A stretch of DNA of 64,000 nucleotides. It comes from Capillidium heterosporum. Lineage: Eukaryota; Entomophthoromycota; Entomophthoromycetes; Entomophthorales; Capillidiaceae. Of this stretch, positions 61,147 to 64,000 are shown piece by piece; the first letter of the stretch is position 1; every line of letters begins with the position of its first letter. The position numbers and the translations under genes were made by a program. The notes below the pieces were generated by a model. It made no database searches. It saw only the letters and a list, made by a program, of their open reading frames with translations, and was not told where the DNA came from. The DNA lies in assembly GCA_016630905.1 (NCBI GenBank), contig WBMQ01000007.1:620001-684000 (forward strand), given 5' to 3'.

Positions 61147-62835
61147 TCAGTACTGCAAAAGCTTGTACTGAACATTTGAACCGGAGAAATCAAACTTAAC
61201 ATTAAAATAGAACTTGGTATTCAACATTCGACAACTTCTACTATCCACAACCAAGAGCGGTAGGTTACCCTCTAATTCAAACTCCAACTTCGTCGGCAGC
61301 TCCACCAGGTAGCTACTGTCGTTGTTGGTGGTAGAAAGCGAAGTTATAGAGTGCTGAGTGTGGGAAATATCGTTAGTTGGTGCTAACTTCAATTCCGTTG
61401 ATCCCATCAATAACTTGAATCCTTTGGGGAAGTTGGTAATCCGAAAGGCAAAGTTATCGAAACTGTCGGCATTTAGATTAAAGTAGGGAAGTTGGTTATC
61501 GAATAAAGGTAGTGAGATCTGGAAGCTATCTATAGGTACGATGGTGAACATGTTGGTCTCGTTAACTTTGGATTTCAAATCCAAGCTGAAATCGTTTAAA
61601 GCTAAGCTCAAGTTGGAATGGGGATGATGGTTAATCTTGGAGGCGTCGGTGCTTAGCATTTTGAAGTTTGTACTTTGAAGGACGCCGGTATCGTTGAAGG
61701 TGATGATGAGCTTCTGCAGTGGCGTTATAAAGCAACTTTCCTCGTTCGTGGAAGTGGTACTAACTTGTAGTTTATCGCACTTAAACAGCTGCACGTGCTC
61801 CAGTTGGAAATTAGTGGTGGGGTTGGTTAGAGTGTAATACTCGCTACAGACTATTGGCTCTTCGGAGTTTCCAGTGCCATCGTCAAAGGACGTTGTCTTA
61901 GTTAATATGAAAGGGGACCAGGAAAATTTATCAGAAACTAGTTGGCGTCGGTCATTGACGTTAAGATACGTTGTCCTTGCCGTCTGAGAATTAATACGGT
62001 TGTAGAAGGCTACTAGCTGGTGGGTGACTATGCGATCCTTGACCTTCTTGGAGTTTTTACTGGGTTTAGATAAAACTTTTATTTGTTTGGTGTTGATGTG
62101 TAAATTGTTGTTGAAGTTCAAGTGGATTTGAAAGTTTTTGTGGCTGCCGTTGACGTGGAGGTACTTGTACTGGATCTTGTCGTTGACGTTGAGGTAGTTG
62201 GTTTGTTTCAACGTGTTGGTAGTGTCGGCATCTTTGGCATCGGAAAACTTCAAGCTGAGATCAAAAGGCAAGTCCAATTTGCTAGACAAGTTAGTAGAAC
62301 TGGTAGTTATTATTTGCGGAGGTGGGTTGACGTACCGTTTCTCAGTTCCGTAGGACTTTTGCACGAATGTGGGGTACATGATTGTTGAGCTTATTAGACT
62401 GGTAGGAGTGCTGTTAGATACGTGGGAATTGGCGTTGGTAGCACTGCACTGTAGTACGGGGGTTAAAGGTAGGATATGTTTATAAATTTCCGGTGACGAA
62501 ATAGTTTTACTGGGGGGCAGGTAACTAGGCGATTCGTTGGTGAACTCAACAGTAGAGTCATGGAACTCTAGGTCCTTGAACTCGTAGCTTAGGTTGCTGT
62601 TGGTCAAGTCGGGGGATGGCGACACCAAAGTTTCGATGGACATGGCCGTAATCCCTTTCTTGGAAATTTTGTTGATAGAATGATCCAGCGCACCTTCTTC
62701 CAAATTTATCCGCTTCATCGACGACTTCAAGCTAGGCAGTTGGTATTGAGGTTGATACGAGTACGAGTACGGGTAGTGATCGTCGTATTGTTGCTGAAAA
62801 GGGTAGGTATCTAAGTTGTTTAGAATCGAGGACAT
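61147..62835 (-). CDS. CSL (RBP-J/Su(H)/Lag-1) family transcription factor
   Basis: A single exon of 562 codons. Recognisable CSL blocks occur in order. The N-terminal Rel-like DNA-binding piece has KSYGTEKRYVNPPPQI (family K-YG-EKR--PPP). The beta-trefoil entry has KVLSKPSKNSKKVK (family SKPSKK). VAFYNRINSQTARTTYLNV follows (family ALFNRLRSQT-STRYL), then EYYTLTNPTTNFQLEHVQL and HVQLFKCDKL. A C-terminal beta-rich part follows. CSL proteins bind GTGGGAA-type sites; in fungi, which lack Notch, Cbf11/Cbf12 of S. pombe regulate lipid metabolism and adhesion. The first about 130 residues are disordered (Tyr/Gln then Ser/Thr-rich). The gene is unusual here in lacking introns. The DNA-contacting blocks are present but divergent (YVNPPP instead of FFCPPP). 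Confidence 0.88.
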   Translation of the reverse strand: MSSILNNLDTYPFQQQYDDHYPYSYSYQPQYQLPSLKSSMKRINLEEGALDHSINKISKKGITAMSIETLVSPSPDLTNSNLSYEFKDLEFHDSTVEFTNESPSYLPPSKTISSPEIYKHILPLTPVLQCSATNANSHVSNSTPTSLISSTIMYPTFVQKSYGTEKRYVNPPPQIITTSSTNLSSKLDLPFDLSLKFSDAKDADTTNTLKQTNYLNVNDKIQYKYLHVNGSHKNFQIHLNFNNNLHINTKQIKVLSKPSKNSKKVKDRIVTHQLVAFYNRINSQTARTTYLNVNDRRQLVSDKFSWSPFILTKTTSFDDGTGNSEEPIVCSEYYTLTNPTTNFQLEHVQLFKCDKLQVSTTSTNEESCFITPLQKLIITFNDTGVLQSTNFKMLSTDASKINHHPHSNLSLALNDFSLDLKSKVNETNMFTIVPIDSFQISLPLFDNQLPYFNLNADSFDNFAFRITNFPKGFKLLMGSTELKLAPTNDISHTQHSITSLSTTNNDSSYLVELPTKLEFELEGNLPLLVVDSRSCRMLNTKFYFNVKFDFSGSNVQYKLLQY

Positions 62836-64000
62836 AAATTTGGAATATGGGAAGAGTGGCGGTGATGAAAAGTGCTATCAAAGAACTATAACTTTGTAAA
62901 TTGAAATTTAATCAGTTGAGATCCAACCTGATACCTTTTATACCTGCTACAAAATTCATTCTAAATTGGATGTGACTAATTTTCAACAAGGCACAATCAA
63001 GAGTTCAGTTTAAACTCGCTATCAAATTAGGATTTCGTAGAACTAAACCTGAGTAATTTAGGTCTGCTTCTTTTTGAACTGGATGAAAAGGTGGTAATGG
63101 TTGATCAACATCCCACTTTTCAGATACCAAGTGAGAAAATGTAGGTCTAATAATCAACCTACTTTGTGGGGAAGGGTAGTTCCTATCGATATCTGCCTAT
63201 AAAAACATGTCAAACCTTTGCAAACTACTGAAATTATACTCCTAATCCATATTTCCTATATATCTGAGTGAGGGGTAAAGCAGGGTAGCTATACATTGTA
63301 TGAGTATGAAAGTTAGATGCTGCATTATTGATGCAAGGGCTAAATGTAAAGGAATTGTCCTATATCCTATACCGGTTTAGAAACTAGTAGACATGCTAAT
63401 CCCCCAACAACCCTTTCCCATAATCTTTTGAAAGCATCTGTTTAACTTTCAACATTTAGAAGTTAAATGAATTTATACGTTTAAAACAACTGTATGAAAC
63501 ATTAGCTCATATGGCTACTTTAACGTCCAATTCCCAATACTCTTCTTACTACAGTTGGAATTGATTGCCTATTGCAACGACTTTCAACATCTACCACCCC
63601 CAACTATGGAGGCTTGGGCTTCAAGTAGTCGGATTTGATCTAATATGTTTGGTTTATTGATTCACACACCTATCTTTTGGGAAAGGTTCCTATAGCCGTT
63701 CCATATCGGCATACTCATATACGAATCCATATCATAGGCCTACAATACAGGCCATATACCTTGTATTCAATTGATAGCAAACAAAGCAGTATTAGCTTCT
63801 ATATTTTAACGTCCAAGTCAGTCTCGTTTAGTATAACAAAATGATGTCAATTTTGAAACCTCACCCCTTTCAAGCAAGATCTATAGAATTGGATTCAAAT
63901 TCAAGCTCTAGTTCAAGTTAACAGCCATGTGAAGGTTGGAGCTCCAAAGTTGGCTGATTTAACCCTAAATTGAAAGTTAGTGGATAAATGGTTTAAGCGT
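62836..64000. other. Intergenic to window end
   Basis: Upstream flank of the CSL gene; AT-rich with no supported gene. Confidence 0.5.

Overview
The window is nuclear DNA of a fungus. It is AT-rich and has many short introns of roughly 35-65 nt, with GTAAG-type donors, CTAAC/CTAAT-like branch sequences and TAG/AAG acceptors. The proteins are fungal in type: Dre2, Cmc2, Rcf2, Msc2, Dop1, a Cys-3-like bZIP and an early-fungal CSL factor. Gene spacing is loose (0.3-5.5 kb), and divergent F-box/LRR genes lie beside a cysteine-rich secreted protein. This fits an early-diverging filamentous lineage; an Entomophthoromycotina/Conidiobolus-like genome is my best guess, but it is an inference. I see no bacterial operons, CRISPR arrays, rRNA or convincing tRNA.

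Layout. 0-3.6 kb (-): a four-TM COPI-associated (Tvp15-like) domain followed by about 1000 residues of repetitive tail. 3.6-9.2 kb: gene-poor, with a gene remnant and a possible solo LTR. 9.2-12.5 kb (-): a RanBD1/FG protein, a small unrecognised gene and a bZIP factor. 12.5-15.7 kb: empty. 15.7-20.6 kb: DRE2 (+), CMC2 (+), MSC2 zinc transporter (-). 22.3-26.6 kb: VAS1 and mitochondrial ribosomal S12 (+). 27.9-31.3 kb (-): mitochondrial PDK-type kinase and a B12D/NDUFA4-like subunit. 32.4-41.6 kb: tetraspanin (+), DOP1 (-), and a second COPI-associated gene (+). 42.1-46.7 kb: two F-box/LRR genes flanking the small secreted protein. 47.5-51.9 kb: a palindromic element, a GMF-type ADF protein and a BAR-PH-ArfGAP-ankyrin protein (+). 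52.5-59.9 kb: an orphan ORF, an SLC35F-type transporter, RCF2, a derlin and a Mit_KHE1 protein. 61.1-62.8 kb (-): an intronless CSL (RBP-J/Cbf11) transcription factor.

Two themes recur. One is Golgi/endomembrane traffic: two COPI-associated proteins, Dop1, ArfGAP, derlin, Msc2 and tetraspanin. The other is mitochondrial function: PDK, S12, Cmc2, Rcf2, B12D and Mit_KHE1. The most distinctive observation is that the two COPI-associated paralogues, about 37 kb apart, share the same gene structure, including an identical-phase 10-nt micro-exon. A technical caution: at least eight coding sequences contain single-base insertions relative to their families, so many reading frames here are broken by one base. 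I think consensus errors are the likeliest cause.
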